Assembly: GCA_041168165.1 (NCBI GenBank)
Contig: JBEELK010000292.1
Coordinates: forward strand, 1 to 17,221
Length of the DNA stretch: 17,221 bases
Direction of reading: 5' to 3'
Origin: SXPK01 sp041168165
GTDB lineage: Bacteria > Planctomycetota > UBA1135 > UBA2386
The notes under the pieces are model-generated. The model was given only the letters and a program-made list of their open reading frames with translations, had not been told where the DNA came from and ran no database searches. Positions 1-8,504 of the stretch are shown here, in pieces. The position numbers and the translations under genes are program-made. Within the stretch, counting starts at the first letter, position 1. The number at the start of each line of letters is the position of its first letter.

Positions 1-147
1 AGCTCTTCGAACAGCAACGGCTCGCGGTTTTTCTGGGCTGCTTTGCGCACGGGGCGCGGAGCCTACGTCGCTCGATCTCGCGGCGCACGACGGCGTTTCT
101 GCTCGATCCAACTTCGCTCAAGCTGCCATGGCATGGGGGCCGAATGC

Positions 148-177
148 TTGACAGTTCGTTCCCGTCCGCCCTAACAA
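148..177 (+). promoter_or_regulatory. Candidate topA promoter, short-leader type
   Basis: A perfect TTGACA (148-153) is followed after 18 bases by TAACAA (172-177), a weak -10 match. Only 13 bases separate this hexamer from the topA ATG, and there is no Shine-Dalgarno sequence in between, so the mRNA would have a leader of only a few bases. The -35 match is strong and the -10 match is poor, hence modest confidence. Confidence 0.35.
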
Positions 178-190
178 GACCCCCAAGTTC

Positions 191-2848
191 ATGGCCTCCA
201 AGCAGAAGCAGGGCAAGTCGCTCGTGATCGTCGAGTCTCCGGCCAAGGCCCGGACGATCGGCAAGTTCCTAGGCGACGACTACCAAATCGAGGCCAGCAT
301 CGGCCACATCCGCGACCTTCCAGGCGACGCCAGCGAGGTGCCGACGGAGCTGAAGAAGGAGAAATGGGCGAAGCTCGGCATCGACGTCGAGCACGAGTTC
401 AAGCCGCTCTACGTGGTCCCCGCCGAGAAGAAGGACCACCTCAAGAAGCTGAAGGCGGCCCTCAAAGACGCGACGATCCTCTACCTCGCGACAGATGAAG
501 ACCGCGAAGGCGAGTCGATCTCCTGGCATCTGCTCGAGGAGCTGAAGCCGAAGTGCGAGATCAAGCGCCTCGTGTTCCACGAGATCACGAAGTCCGCGAT
601 CCTCGAAGCACTTGAGCACCCGCGCGACATCGACATGGCGCTCGTCGAGGCGCAAGAGACGCGCCGACTCGTCGATCGCCTCTACGGCTACACCGTCTCG
701 CCGCTGCTGTGGAAGAAGGTGAAGCCCAAGCTGTCCGCCGGCCGCGTGCAGAGCGTCGCGATCCGTCTCATCGTCGAGCGCGAACGCGACCGCATTCGGT
801 TCCGTTCGGCGGAGTATTGGAGCGTGCACGCGACGTTTGCTGGCACGAAGGGCGACAGCACGCCGTTCGTCGCAAACCTCGTTGGCCTCGGCGACCAGCG
901 CGTCGCAACGGGCCGCGACTTCGACCCGGACACGGGCTCGCTCAACAACGACGGCAAGAGCCTTGCCCTCGTCGACGAGAAGAAGGCGCTCTCGCTCGCC
1001 AACCTGCTCGCCGGCAAGCAGGCGACGGTGCTGGATCGCGAGCAGAAGCCCTACACCGAACGGCCGTATCCGCCGTTCACGACGAGCACGCTGCAGCAAG
1101 AGTCCGCGCGCAAGTTGAAGTTCTCGGCGCAGCGCACGATGCGCGCAGCACAGCGTCTCTACGAGAACGGCTTCATCACCTACATGCGTACCGACTCGAC
1201 GACGCTCAGCGAGCAGGCCATCCAGGCCGCGCGCACGCTGATCCGCCGCGAGTTCGGCGATGCGCACGTGCCCGATGCGCCGCGCACCTACCAGACCAAG
1301 GTCAAGAACGCGCAGGAAGCGCACGAAGCGATCCGCCCCGCGGGCAGCGACTTCCGCATGCCGGACTCGCTCGGCAACGAAGTCGGCGAGGACGAGCGCA
1401 AGGTCTACGAACTGATCTGGCGGCGCACCGTCGCGTGCCAGATGAAGGACGCGAAGGGCCAGCGTACGACGCTGTCGCTCGGCATGGACGCGGGCGCACA
1501 TGGCGCAGCGCGCTTCTCCGCGACCGGCAAGACGATCGACTTCCCGGGCTATCGCCTCGCCTACGTCGAAGACTTCGACGACGCCGACGCAGAGCTCGCG
1601 GAGTCCGAGCGCGTGCTGCCCGACATCAGCAAGGGCCAGAACGCGACGGCCAACGAGCTGAAGCCCGAAGGCCACACGACGCAGCCGCCTGGCCGCCTCA
1701 CGGAAGCCGGCCTCATCAAGGAACTCGAAGCGCGCGGCATCGGCCGTCCGAGCACCTACGCGTCGATCATCGAGACCATCGTCGCGCGCGAGTACTGCTG
1801 GAAGCGCGGCACGTCGCTGATCCCCACGTTCACCGCGTTTGCGGTCGTCGACCTGTTGAGCAAGCACCTCGGCTGGCTCGTGGACTACCAGTTCACGGCC
1901 AAGATGGAGGACGACCTCGACGAGATCAGCAACGGCCGTCAGCGCCGCAACGAGTACCTGCAACACTTCTTCCTCGGCAACGGCCAGCCCGGCCTGCGCG
2001 AACGCGTGACGGGCGTCGAGTCCGAGATCGACCCGCGCAAGATCTGCAGCTTGCCGCTCGGCAAGGGCGAGGACGGCGAGGTCGTCGAAGTGCGCGTCGG
2101 CCGCTACGGCCCGTTCTTGTCGTGGGGCGAGAAGCGCGTGAGCGTGCCCGACGAGACGCCGCCGGATGAGATCACGTTCGACAAGGCGGTCGAGTTGCTC
2201 ATCAAGGGCGGCGAAGGCCCGAAGTCGCTCGGCCAAGACCCCAAGTCCGGCCTCGAAGTGTTCGTCAAGGTCGGTCGCTTTGGCCCCTACTTCCAACTCG
2301 GCGAAGCGAGCCAGGACAAGAAGGCCGACAAGCCCAAGATGGCGTCGCTGCTGAAGGGCATGGAGCCCGACACCGTGACGCTCGACGAAGCGCTCGCAGT
2401 GCTGTCGCTGCCGCGCGAAGTCGGCCAGCGCATCAACACCGAGACTGGCGAAGTCGAGCCGATCCTCGCGCAGAACGGTCGCTTTGGCCCGTACCTGAAG
2501 TGCGGCAAGGAAACGCGCTCGATCCCCGCGACGTTCACGCCGCTGACGGTCGACCTCGACACCGCGCTCAAGCTGCTCGCCGAACCGAAGGCGCGCGGCC
2601 GCAAGGCTGCGGCGGCGCCGCTCAAGGAGCTCGGCCCGTATCCGAAGTCCGGCGCGATGATCAAGCTGATGGAAGGCCGCTACGGCCCCTACGTCACCGA
2701 CGGCACGACTAACGCGTCGCTGACCAAGGACGAGAACGCCGCCGAGCTCACGCTCGCGCGCGCAATCGAGCTGATCGCTTCGCGCGAAGGCGCGCCGAAG
2801 AAGAAGAAGCCGGGCCGCAAGCGCGCGACGAGCAAGGCCGGGAAGTGA
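191..2848 (+). CDS. topA: DNA topoisomerase I (type IA)
   Basis: This 885-residue enzyme relaxes negatively supercoiled DNA by transient single-strand cleavage in the nucleoid. The N-terminal Toprim domain opens with SLVIVESPAKARTIGKFLG and carries the acidic metal-binding motif ATDEDREGE (D102, D104, E106). The catalytic tyrosine is Y331 in GFITYMRTDST. The GRVQSVA and GRPSTYASI motifs of the type IA core are present. The C-terminal third has four GR(Y/F)GP(Y/F) repeats starting near residues 637, 695, 763 and 829 instead of Cys4 zinc ribbons, and it ends in a Lys/Arg-rich tail. The length is normal for the zinc-less repeat type. The ATG start is chosen because homology begins within the first ten residues. 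The gene stands alone, with a hairpin four bases after its stop. Confidence 0.98.
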   Translation: MASKQKQGKSLVIVESPAKARTIGKFLGDDYQIEASIGHIRDLPGDASEVPTELKKEKWAKLGIDVEHEFKPLYVVPAEKKDHLKKLKAALKDATILYLATDEDREGESISWHLLEELKPKCEIKRLVFHEITKSAILEALEHPRDIDMALVEAQETRRLVDRLYGYTVSPLLWKKVKPKLSAGRVQSVAIRLIVERERDRIRFRSAEYWSVHATFAGTKGDSTPFVANLVGLGDQRVATGRDFDPDTGSLNNDGKSLALVDEKKALSLANLLAGKQATVLDREQKPYTERPYPPFTTSTLQQESARKLKFSAQRTMRAAQRLYENGFITYMRTDSTTLSEQAIQAARTLIRREFGDAHVPDAPRTYQTKVKNAQEAHEAIRPAGSDFRMPDSLGNEVGEDERKVYELIWRRTVACQMKDAKGQRTTLSLGMDAGAHGAARFSATGKTIDFPGYRLAYVEDFDDADAELAESERVLPDISKGQNATANELKPEGHTTQPPGRLTEAGLIKELEARGIGRPSTYASIIETIVAREYCWKRGTSLIPTFTAFAVVDLLSKHLGWLVDYQFTAKMEDDLDEISNGRQRRNEYLQHFFLGNGQPGLRERVTGVESEIDPRKICSLPLGKGEDGEVVEVRVGRYGPFLSWGEKRVSVPDETPPDEITFDKAVELLIKGGEGPKSLGQDPKSGLEVFVKVGRFGPYFQLGEASQDKKADKPKMASLLKGMEPDTVTLDEALAVLSLPREVGQRINTETGEVEPILAQNGRFGPYLKCGKETRSIPATFTPLTVDLDTALKLLAEPKARGRKAAAAPLKELGPYPKSGAMIKLMEGRYGPYVTDGTTNASLTKDENAAELTLARAIELIASREGAPKKKKPGRKRATSKAGK

Positions 2849-2851
2849 CGC

Positions 2852-2872
2852 GCGGCGGGTGATGCCCGCCGC
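2852..2872. terminator. Hairpin after topA (likely terminator)
   Basis: GCGGCGGG (2852-2859) and CCCGCCGC (2865-2872) form a perfect 8-bp all-GC stem with a 5-base loop, starting four bases after the topA stop. It is followed by TGCGCTTT, a short T tract. It sits between convergent topA and the sigma-factor gene, so it may serve both strands. Confidence 0.6.
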
Positions 2873-2905
2873 TGCGCTTTCGATCGACGCCGACCGCTCG
2901 CCGCC

Positions 2906-3670
2906 TCAGCCCGCTTCGAGCATGCGCGTCATCCGCCGCGAGATCGCGCGGCGCGCGCGGAACACCGCCATCTTGATGTTGGCGACCGGGCAACCGAGGT
3001 CCGCAGCGATCGCGCGATACGGCCGGTTGCCGACCTCGACGTCCGTCAGCACGCGCTTGGCGCGCACCGACAGCTTCTCGAAGCACTGCAGGTACATCGC
3101 GAGCGCGAGCACGTACGCACGGTCCACCACTTCGGCGCTCTCGTGGTCGGTCGCCACGCGCTCCGGCGCGCGTTCGCGATCGTCCACCACGTCCATCGTC
3201 TCGCCGTCGTTCGTCGGCATCGCGCGATGGCGCGGATCCGCATGGAGCAAGCGCAGCGCGGTGTTGCGCACGATGCGATGGCCCCAGTTGCGGAACGCGT
3301 CGCCGCGCGCCGCCGAGAAGCGGTGCGGGTAGCGATAGATCGCGAAGAACGCCTCTTGCAGCACGTCGTGGTCCGCCGCGGCGCATGGGCCGCCGCGACG
3401 CATGTAGCCATGGATGGCGTGCAGGAACGGCGCGGAGTTGCGTTCGTAGAGCAGCGAGAACGCCTCGTCGTCGCGAGTGCGACGGAACGCGTCCATCGCG
3501 CAAGTGTCGATCCAGTCCTCCAACTCGGCGCGGTTGCGCGGCGCCTGGCCATCGGGCAACAGCCCTTCCGCAAGGCGCACGAACGCCGCGTCGCCGGTCC
3601 GTTCGGACAGGCGCAACAGGCGATTGCGCAGCGCAGGGGCAACAGGAAGGCAGCAAGTCTCGGTCAGCAT
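2906..3670 (-). CDS. ECF-like RNA polymerase sigma factor
   Basis: This 254-residue protein resembles sigma-70 family extracytoplasmic-function factors, which direct RNA polymerase to selected promoters. Residues 67-144 look like region 2 (DEAFSLLYERNSAPFLHAIHGY, then DHDVLQEAFFAIYR and NWGHRIVRNTALRLL). Residues 197-252 look like region 4, with a helix-turn-helix at about 218-242 (YRAIAADLGCPVANIKMAVFRARRAI). The roughly 65-residue N-terminal extension and the diverged, Asp/Glu-rich linker (about 150-180) are unusual. The ATG at 3670 is preceded by GGAG at a 5-base spacing, which fixes the start. No anti-sigma gene is adjacent. The gene diverges from nadA across 154 bases. The family call is good; the regulon is unknown. 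Confidence 0.85.
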   Translation of the reverse strand: MLTETCCLPVAPALRNRLLRLSERTGDAAFVRLAEGLLPDGQAPRNRAELEDWIDTCAMDAFRRTRDDEAFSLLYERNSAPFLHAIHGYMRRGGPCAAADHDVLQEAFFAIYRYPHRFSAARGDAFRNWGHRIVRNTALRLLHADPRHRAMPTNDGETMDVVDDRERAPERVATDHESAEVVDRAYVLALAMYLQCFEKLSVRAKRVLTDVEVGNRPYRAIAADLGCPVANIKMAVFRARRAISRRMTRMLEAG

Positions 3671-3675
3671 GGGGG

Positions 3676-3679
3676 CTCC
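3676..3679 (-). promoter_or_regulatory. Ribosome binding site of the sigma-factor gene
   Basis: GGAG on the minus strand lies five C residues upstream of the ATG at 3670. It decides the start and contrasts with most genes here, which have no such site. Confidence 0.6.
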
Positions 3680-3787
3680 GTCGTTTTTGGACGGGCTTGC
3701 CGCGGCATGCCGCAGCGCCCGTTCAAGAGCCCATCCGTCGTCCGCGCACGCGCCCCATCACGAAATCGCCAACAATCGCATGCGGCT

Positions 3788-3815
3788 TTGCGCACGCGTC
3801 TCTGTTGCCCATGAT
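3788..3815 (+). promoter_or_regulatory. Candidate nadA promoter, leaderless type
   Basis: TTGCGC (3788-3793), a 16-base spacer, then CATGAT (3810-3815, 5 of 6 to TATAAT). Only nine bases (ending CCCC) precede the nadA ATG and no Shine-Dalgarno sequence is present, so transcription would begin at or very near the start codon. Confidence 0.4.
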
Positions 3816-3824
3816 CTGCGCCCC

Positions 3825-4778
3825 ATGACCGCCGCCATCGACCCGAGCCTCGACCTGTTCGCGGAGATCGACCGACTGCGCAAAGAGCGCAATGCGGTCA
3901 TCCTCGCGCACTACTACCAAGACCCGGACATCCAGGACATCGCGGACCACCTCGGCGATTCGCTCGAACTCGCCAAGCGCGCGCGCGACACGAAGGCCGA
4001 CGTCATCCTGTTCTGCGGCGTCCACTTCATGGCGGAGACCGCCAAGATCCTCAACCCGGGCAAGGTCGTCGTGCTGCCCGACCTCGAGGCTGGCTGCTCG
4101 CTCGCCGATGCGTGCCCCGCGGATCAGTTGCGCGCATGGAAGCAGAAGCATCCCGACCACTTCGTCGTGATGTACATCAACTGCGCTGCGGCGACGAAGG
4201 CCGAGAGCGACCTCATCTGCACGTCGAGCAACGCGGAGAAGATGATCCGCTCGATCCCCGAGGACCGGCCGATCCTATTTGGCCCCGACAAGAACCTCGG
4301 CGCGTTCTTGAGCAAGAAGCTCGGCCGCAAGATGGACTTCTGGCCGGGCACTTGCATGGTCCACGAGACCTTCAGCGCGCAGAAGATCGCGGCGCTCAAG
4401 GCCAAGCACCCCGACGCGAAGTTCATCGCGCACCCAGAATGCGAGGACCACGTGCTCGCGCTCGCGGACTACGTCGGATCGACGAGCAAGCTGCTCGAGT
4501 TCGTGCAGAAGGACGCGGGCCAGAAGTTCATCGTCGGCACCGAGATCAACATCCTGCACACGATGCACAAGGCGGTGCCGAGTAAGCAGCTCATCGCGGT
4601 GCCGTATGAGGACCGCACCGCCGCGTGCCAAGGCTGCAACGCGTGCCCGCACATGAAGCGCAACACGCTGGAGAAGATCTACCTCGCGCTGCGCGACCTG
4701 AAGCCGCGCATCGAGATGGACGAGACGATGCGACTGCGCGCGCTGAAGCCGCTGCAGCGGATGCTGGAACTCAGCTGA
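3825..4778 (+). CDS. nadA: Quinolinate synthase A
   Basis: This 317-residue enzyme condenses iminoaspartate with dihydroxyacetone phosphate to quinolinate in de novo NAD synthesis, using an oxygen-sensitive 4Fe-4S cluster. Family hallmarks are AVILAHYYQDPDIQDIADHLGDS at the N-terminus, DLEAGCSLADAC (C91), MDFWPGTCMVHE (C177), HPEC, and the C-terminal CQGCNACPHMKRNT (C268, C271, C274), which together supply the three conserved cluster ligands. The open frame runs upstream to 3477 over the sigma gene. The ATG at 3825 is chosen because conserved sequence starts about 20 residues later and a -10-like element lies just upstream. The length fits the short bacterial NadA type. No nadB or nadC lies in the window, so the pathway is split. 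Confidence 0.97.
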   Translation: MTAAIDPSLDLFAEIDRLRKERNAVILAHYYQDPDIQDIADHLGDSLELAKRARDTKADVILFCGVHFMAETAKILNPGKVVVLPDLEAGCSLADACPADQLRAWKQKHPDHFVVMYINCAAATKAESDLICTSSNAEKMIRSIPEDRPILFGPDKNLGAFLSKKLGRKMDFWPGTCMVHETFSAQKIAALKAKHPDAKFIAHPECEDHVLALADYVGSTSKLLEFVQKDAGQKFIVGTEINILHTMHKAVPSKQLIAVPYEDRTAACQGCNACPHMKRNTLEKIYLALRDLKPRIEMDETMRLRALKPLQRMLELS

Positions 4779-4795
4779 TCGCGAGCAGATCAGCT
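4773..4795. terminator. Inverted repeat over the nadA stop codon
   Basis: AGCTGATC (4773-4780) and GATCAGCT (4788-4795) are perfect 8-base complements around a 7-base loop, and the left arm contains the nadA TGA. No T tract follows. It lies between convergent nadA and the NTF2-like gene and may act as a bidirectional terminator or mRNA end protector. Confidence 0.4.
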
Positions 4796-4802
4796 CGCGC
4801 GC

Positions 4803-5333
4803 TCAGCCCTCGCCGAAGAACGGGTCCTTCAGGCTCGGATTGCGCAGCTTCGCAGCGCCGCCCGCGCCAACGACCGGAAGGCCCTTGGGGTCCAATAGCC
4901 CGATCTGCACGAGCACGCTCGCCTGGTCCCACAGGATGTGCTCGTAGGACACCTTGTCGTTCTCGATGCCGACGATCACGACGAACACCGCCTCGACGCG
5001 CTTCCCGGTCGGAGCAACGCCGGGCAGGATGTGGTCCATCTTGATCGTGTGCGTGAACGAGATGATCAACTCGTCGACGAGTCGCTCCTCGCTGTAGGTC
5101 CGCGACAACGATTCGAACTGCACGTCCGGCGGAAAGAACTGCCCGATCAATCGCTTCGAATAGAAGGTGCGAACGCCATGCGTGCCTTGGCCTCCAACCA
5201 TCGTCGGCACATTCACGAGGTGCGGGTTGGGCGCCATCGTCGCCAGCGTCTCGTCGAGATCGCCAGCGAGCTCTGCCTTCATGTGGGCATCGAAGATGGC
5301 GTCGAGCTTGGCCTTCAGTTGTGGGCTGGTCAT
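4803..5333 (-). CDS. NTF2/SnoaL-like protein
   Basis: This 176-residue protein has the pattern of the SnoaL/NTF2-like cone-fold family. It starts with LKAKLDAIFDAHMKAELAGDLDETLATMAPNPHLVNVP, continues with a loop and YSKRLIGQFFPPDVQFESLSRT, and then beta strands (DELIISFTHTIKMDHILPG, VEAVFVVIVGIENDKVSYEHILWDQASVLVQIGLLDP). Relatives are usually annotated only as nuclear transport factor 2 family or ester cyclase-like proteins. The substrate is unknown. It has no signal peptide, so it is probably cytoplasmic. The ATG at 5333 is preferred over the frame-open start at 5390, because the conserved sequence begins there and a TACCAT element sits ten bases upstream. The gene is monocistronic and converges on nadA. 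Confidence 0.8.
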   Translation of the reverse strand: MTSPQLKAKLDAIFDAHMKAELAGDLDETLATMAPNPHLVNVPTMVGGQGTHGVRTFYSKRLIGQFFPPDVQFESLSRTYSEERLVDELIISFTHTIKMDHILPGVAPTGKRVEAVFVVIVGIENDKVSYEHILWDQASVLVQIGLLDPKGLPVVGAGGAAKLRNPSLKDPFFGEG

Positions 5334-5343
5334 GTTGCGGGCG

Positions 5344-5349
5344 ATGGTA
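5344..5349 (-). promoter_or_regulatory. -10-like element of the NTF2-like gene
   Basis: TACCAT on the minus strand ends ten bases before the ATG at 5333. The same hexamer precedes zwf. No clear -35 or Shine-Dalgarno sequence is seen. Confidence 0.3.
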
Positions 5350-5520
5350 GCGGGGACCGGCGATCGGCGCAGACAGCGATCAGCAAGCAACTACTCCAAC
5401 CTGAAAAGGGGCACGCTGCAGCGAATGCGATGCGGTCAACGATCGCGAACTTCCTGCGCAGATGCCGAGCGCCTCGGTGCGGCATTCCGATCCGCGGCTA
5501 TGGTGCGCAGTGGCCAACGA

Positions 5521-5532
5521 TCGCGATCGCGA
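5521..5532. repeat. 12-bp palindrome upstream of the oxidoreductase gene
   Basis: TCGCGATCGCGA is a perfect palindrome centred 28 bases before the ATG at 5555. It could be an operator, but CGATCG-type words are abundant in this genome, so it may be background. Confidence 0.2.
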
Positions 5533-5554
5533 CAGTTGGACCCGAGCGACCTCT

Positions 5555-8353
5555 ATGCCCGCACACTCACTTCGTGGCGCTCTCATCGCCGCTTCGCTGA
5601 TCGCGCCGCTTTGCGCGCAAACTGGCCGATCGGTGTCCGCGGCGCAGCCTCCGCGCATCGGCGCCACGGCGCGCTTTGACGTCGCGTATCCGAGCGCAGC
5701 GATCGGCAACCTCGGATTGTTGGCGATCACCGAGCATGCGACGGGGACGACGCCGTTCCCGGTGCCGGGCTTCACGTCGTTTGGCGCAGTGCGGATCGCG
5801 CCGGCCCAAGTGCTCGTGCAGATGTTGTTCTTGCCCGACGCAAGTGGAACGGCGTCGACGTCGCTTGGCATTCCGCTCGACGCAGCGTTGGTGGGCTTCC
5901 CGTTCGACGTGCAGAGCGTCGACATCGACCTCGTCGGCAACGGGCTCTACTGGAGCGACAACGACCTCGAGTTCGCGATCGAAGACAACGGCTGCGGCTC
6001 GCCGCTGCAGACCACGCCGCTCTATCCCATCGGCACCGTGCTCGAGCCCGACGTCGTGGTCGATTCGCCGACCGCGCGCATCACCTACCTCGCTGACCGC
6101 GCGCGCGATCGCCATGCGCGCGAAGACATCGTCAACGGCATCGTCTTCCGCAAGTATGACCACTGGCTGCCGTTCTATTGGGAGCAGCGCATCGCCGAGA
6201 TCGAGATCACCGATCGCGTCGCGCGCGGCGGCAACTCCATCGACGTGCGTTGGATGACGCACAGTCCGCTCAACCCCGCGGAGTTCCGCACGTTCTTCTC
6301 CGGCGTGCCGTCGGTCGCGGTCTACCACAACAACCTTGCGACAGCACCCGGTACCGGCGTGACGCTCGTGTCCACCACGCCGTCGACTCGCTACCCCGGA
6401 GAGACCGAATACCGCTATTCCGCGACGATCACGCAGAAGATCCCCGAGATGCGACCGCTGCAGATCGGCGATCGCATGGAAGTGGAGCTGAGCCAGTTCC
6501 TCGGCGCGCCGCGCAACGGCCGCCCCAACTACTACGGCACCGCGTTCCTCTACGTCGTCGGCGAAGGCGTCGTGCCGTGGTACGCGAAGCTCAAAGAAGA
6601 GGCTCCTACGCCGCAGCAACAGCAGAGCGCATCGTTCGACTCGTTCCGTCTGCCCGACGTCGCATGGCTCGGCGGCGCAACCACGCTGCCGTATCAGTAC
6701 TCCAACGAGCCGCTGCATCGCTTCAAGCAGATGGCGGGCAACATCGCGCCGCAGAGTGGCCACGAGTTCGTGCTCGGGCGTCGGCTCCACCACACCGACT
6801 TCGGAACGGGCGCGCACTCCGAGGCCAACAACCCGGCGATGCAGAATCACGTGGGCCAACTCGGCCCCAAGTTCATCGCCGAGAGCTGCGTCGCGTGCCA
6901 CATCAACAACGGCCGCTCGTTGCCGCCCGCGATCGGCGAACCGCTGCGCGGCGCCGTCGTGCACGTCGCTGCGGATCCGTCGGGCGCGCCGCATCCGACG
7001 CTCGGCGAGACGCTGCAGCCATCCGCGCCATCGGGCCCGGCGCCGATCGACGTGAAGATCGAAGCGGAGTCGTTCCTCGTGATGAGCGGCGTGTTGGTCC
7101 AGCCCACGACCGACGTCGGCGGCGGCTCCAACGTCTACGCGATCGACACCGGCGACTGGATTTCGTTCGCCAACACGCAGGTCGTGTTTCCGACGTCAGG
7201 GCTCTATCGCTTTGAGTTCCGCGTCGCGAGCGCAGCAGGCGGCGGCATCCTCGCGTTCGAAGAGTCCGGCGGCGCGATCCTGCACGGCACGGTGCCGATC
7301 CCCGCGACCGGCGGTCCGCAGTCGTGGCAGACCATCACGCGCGACTTCACGATGACTGCGGGCACGCATGTGTTCGGCATGAACGCATTCGCCGGCGGTT
7401 GGAACCTCAACTGGTTCCGCGTCACGACGATCCCGAGCGGCGGCGGCGGCGGCAGTGCCAACGGCGAAGGGCTCGTTCGACTCGATGGCTACGACTTCAT
7501 CCAAGGCACCTACGGCGATGGGCAGGCTTACCAACTGCGACGGCCGCGCTATCGCTTCGAAGGCACGGCGCCGACCTACTACTCGGTGCGCAACGCGCCG
7601 CCGCTGATCGGCATGGGCCTGCTCGAAGCGATCGACGACGCGACCTTGCTGTTGCGCCACGATCCCTGCGACAGCAATGGCGATGGCATCTCGGGCCGCA
7701 TCAGCACAAGCGAATCGCTCGCAAACGGGCAACTGCACGTGGGCCGCTTCACGTCGAAGGGCACGCGGGCATCGGTGCGCGATCAAGTCGCCTACGCGCT
7801 CAACCGCGATATGGGCGTCGCGAGCGCGTTGATGCCGACTCTCGATGGCGACGCATCGCCGAGCGCGCCTGAAGTCACGCAGCAAGAACTCGATCGCATG
7901 ACGCGCTACGCGGCGCTGCTCGGCGTGAGCGCGCGTCGCAACCTCATCAACCCGCAGGCTCTCGCTGGCGAGCAGCTGTTTGGCGCTGCGGGCTGCGCAG
8001 CGTGCCACGTGCCGCAGCTCACCACCGGCACGCGCCATCCGTTCGCGGAAGTTCGCAACCAGACGATCCGGCCGTTCACCGACTTGCTGCTCCACGACAT
8101 GGGCCCCGGCCTCGCCGACCCCATGCGCGATGGCAACACGAACGCTTCTGAGTGGCGCACGTCGCCGCTGTGGAACATCGGCCTCACGGCGGACGTGAGC
8201 GGCGGCGAGGCCTACCTGCACGACGGCCGCGCGCGCACTCTCGAAGAAGCGATCCTGTGGCACGACGGCGAAGGCCGCGCCGCGCGCGACGCATTTCGCA
8301 CGATGCCAGCAGCCGATCGCGCAGCGCTCGTCGCGTTCTTGCGATCGCTCTGA
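5555..8353 (+). CDS. Secreted di-haem oxidoreductase (DHOR) with internal CBM6-like domain
   Basis: This 932-residue exported c-type cytochrome is of the DHOR (DUF1111, thiol oxidoreductase-like) family. The start at 5555 gives a signal peptide (SLRGALIAASLIAPLCA, cleavage near residue 21); the frame is open upstream to 5462 without it. Residues of about 30-160 form a beta-rich region I cannot assign. The first haem site is LGPKFIAESCVACHINNGRSLPP (C445, C448, H449). A CBM6-like module (about 498-628: IEAESF, then GDWISF and GGWNLNWFRV) follows, then a Gly-rich linker. The conserved DHOR part has PPLIGMGLLEAI, a calcium-type loop DPCDSNGDGISGR, the second haem site GCAACH (C814, C817, H818) and SPLWNIGL near the end. 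Family members are proposed periplasmic electron carriers or oxidases. The true substrate is unknown; the CBM suggests contact with a polysaccharide. The last 13 codons and stop belong to a 55-bp repeat. Confidence 0.9.
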   Translation: MPAHSLRGALIAASLIAPLCAQTGRSVSAAQPPRIGATARFDVAYPSAAIGNLGLLAITEHATGTTPFPVPGFTSFGAVRIAPAQVLVQMLFLPDASGTASTSLGIPLDAALVGFPFDVQSVDIDLVGNGLYWSDNDLEFAIEDNGCGSPLQTTPLYPIGTVLEPDVVVDSPTARITYLADRARDRHAREDIVNGIVFRKYDHWLPFYWEQRIAEIEITDRVARGGNSIDVRWMTHSPLNPAEFRTFFSGVPSVAVYHNNLATAPGTGVTLVSTTPSTRYPGETEYRYSATITQKIPEMRPLQIGDRMEVELSQFLGAPRNGRPNYYGTAFLYVVGEGVVPWYAKLKEEAPTPQQQQSASFDSFRLPDVAWLGGATTLPYQYSNEPLHRFKQMAGNIAPQSGHEFVLGRRLHHTDFGTGAHSEANNPAMQNHVGQLGPKFIAESCVACHINNGRSLPPAIGEPLRGAVVHVAADPSGAPHPTLGETLQPSAPSGPAPIDVKIEAESFLVMSGVLVQPTTDVGGGSNVYAIDTGDWISFANTQVVFPTSGLYRFEFRVASAAGGGILAFEESGGAILHGTVPIPATGGPQSWQTITRDFTMTAGTHVFGMNAFAGGWNLNWFRVTTIPSGGGGGSANGEGLVRLDGYDFIQGTYGDGQAYQLRRPRYRFEGTAPTYYSVRNAPPLIGMGLLEAIDDATLLLRHDPCDSNGDGISGRISTSESLANGQLHVGRFTSKGTRASVRDQVAYALNRDMGVASALMPTLDGDASPSAPEVTQQELDRMTRYAALLGVSARRNLINPQALAGEQLFGAAGCAACHVPQLTTGTRHPFAEVRNQTIRPFTDLLLHDMGPGLADPMRDGNTNASEWRTSPLWNIGLTADVSGGEAYLHDGRARTLEEAILWHDGEGRAARDAFRTMPAADRAALVAFLRSL

Positions 8354-8366
8354 TCGCGGCGCGCGA
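8312..8366 (+). repeat. 55-bp direct repeat, copy 1 (3' end of the DHOR gene)
   Basis: These 55 bases are identical to 9117-9171. This copy starts on a codon boundary and encodes the last 13 residues (ADRAALVAFLRSL) plus the TGA of the oxidoreductase, then 13 more bases. The bases before and after the two copies diverge at once, so the match is sharply bounded. Confidence 0.95.
8341..8357. terminator. Small inverted repeat over the DHOR stop codon
   Basis: GCGATC (8341-8346) and GATCGC (8352-8357) pair around a 5-base loop that contains the first base of the TGA. The stem is short and has no T tract, so terminator function is doubtful. It is repeated in copy 2 (9146-9162). Confidence 0.25.
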
Positions 8367-8492
8367 GCCTTCCAGTTGTGGCGGCCGGGGCCAGAAGCCA
8401 ATCGAACCGTAAAGCCTGGTTCCCGGCACAGGCATGGACAGAGTGGTTGCGCCACGAAGTCGGTCGAGTTCCAACTGCCAGAGGCGCAGCGC

Positions 8493-8498
8493 TACCGT
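8493..8498 (+). promoter_or_regulatory. -10-like element of the DUF433 gene
   Basis: TACCGT ends six bases before the ATG at 8505. A weak TTCCAA (8469-8474) lies 18 bases further up. There is no Shine-Dalgarno sequence at the usual distance. Confidence 0.25.
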
Positions 8499-8504
8499 CC
8501 ATTC

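Noticed and set aside
269..2296. Long 675-codon open frame antisense to topA
   Set aside because: It is a by-product of high third-position G+C in topA; its translation is low-complexity (Ala, Arg, Leu, Val) with no recognisable motif.
3702..3713. GCGGCATGCCGC palindrome between the sigma-factor gene and nadA
   Set aside because: It is short and GC-rich and lies at no fixed distance to a promoter; similar words are expected by chance here.
5567..6994. 475-codon antisense frame inside the oxidoreductase gene, and similar frames at 7196-8455 and 10717-11886
   Set aside because: Same GC-driven shadow effect. The plus-strand genes have clear family motifs over these regions.
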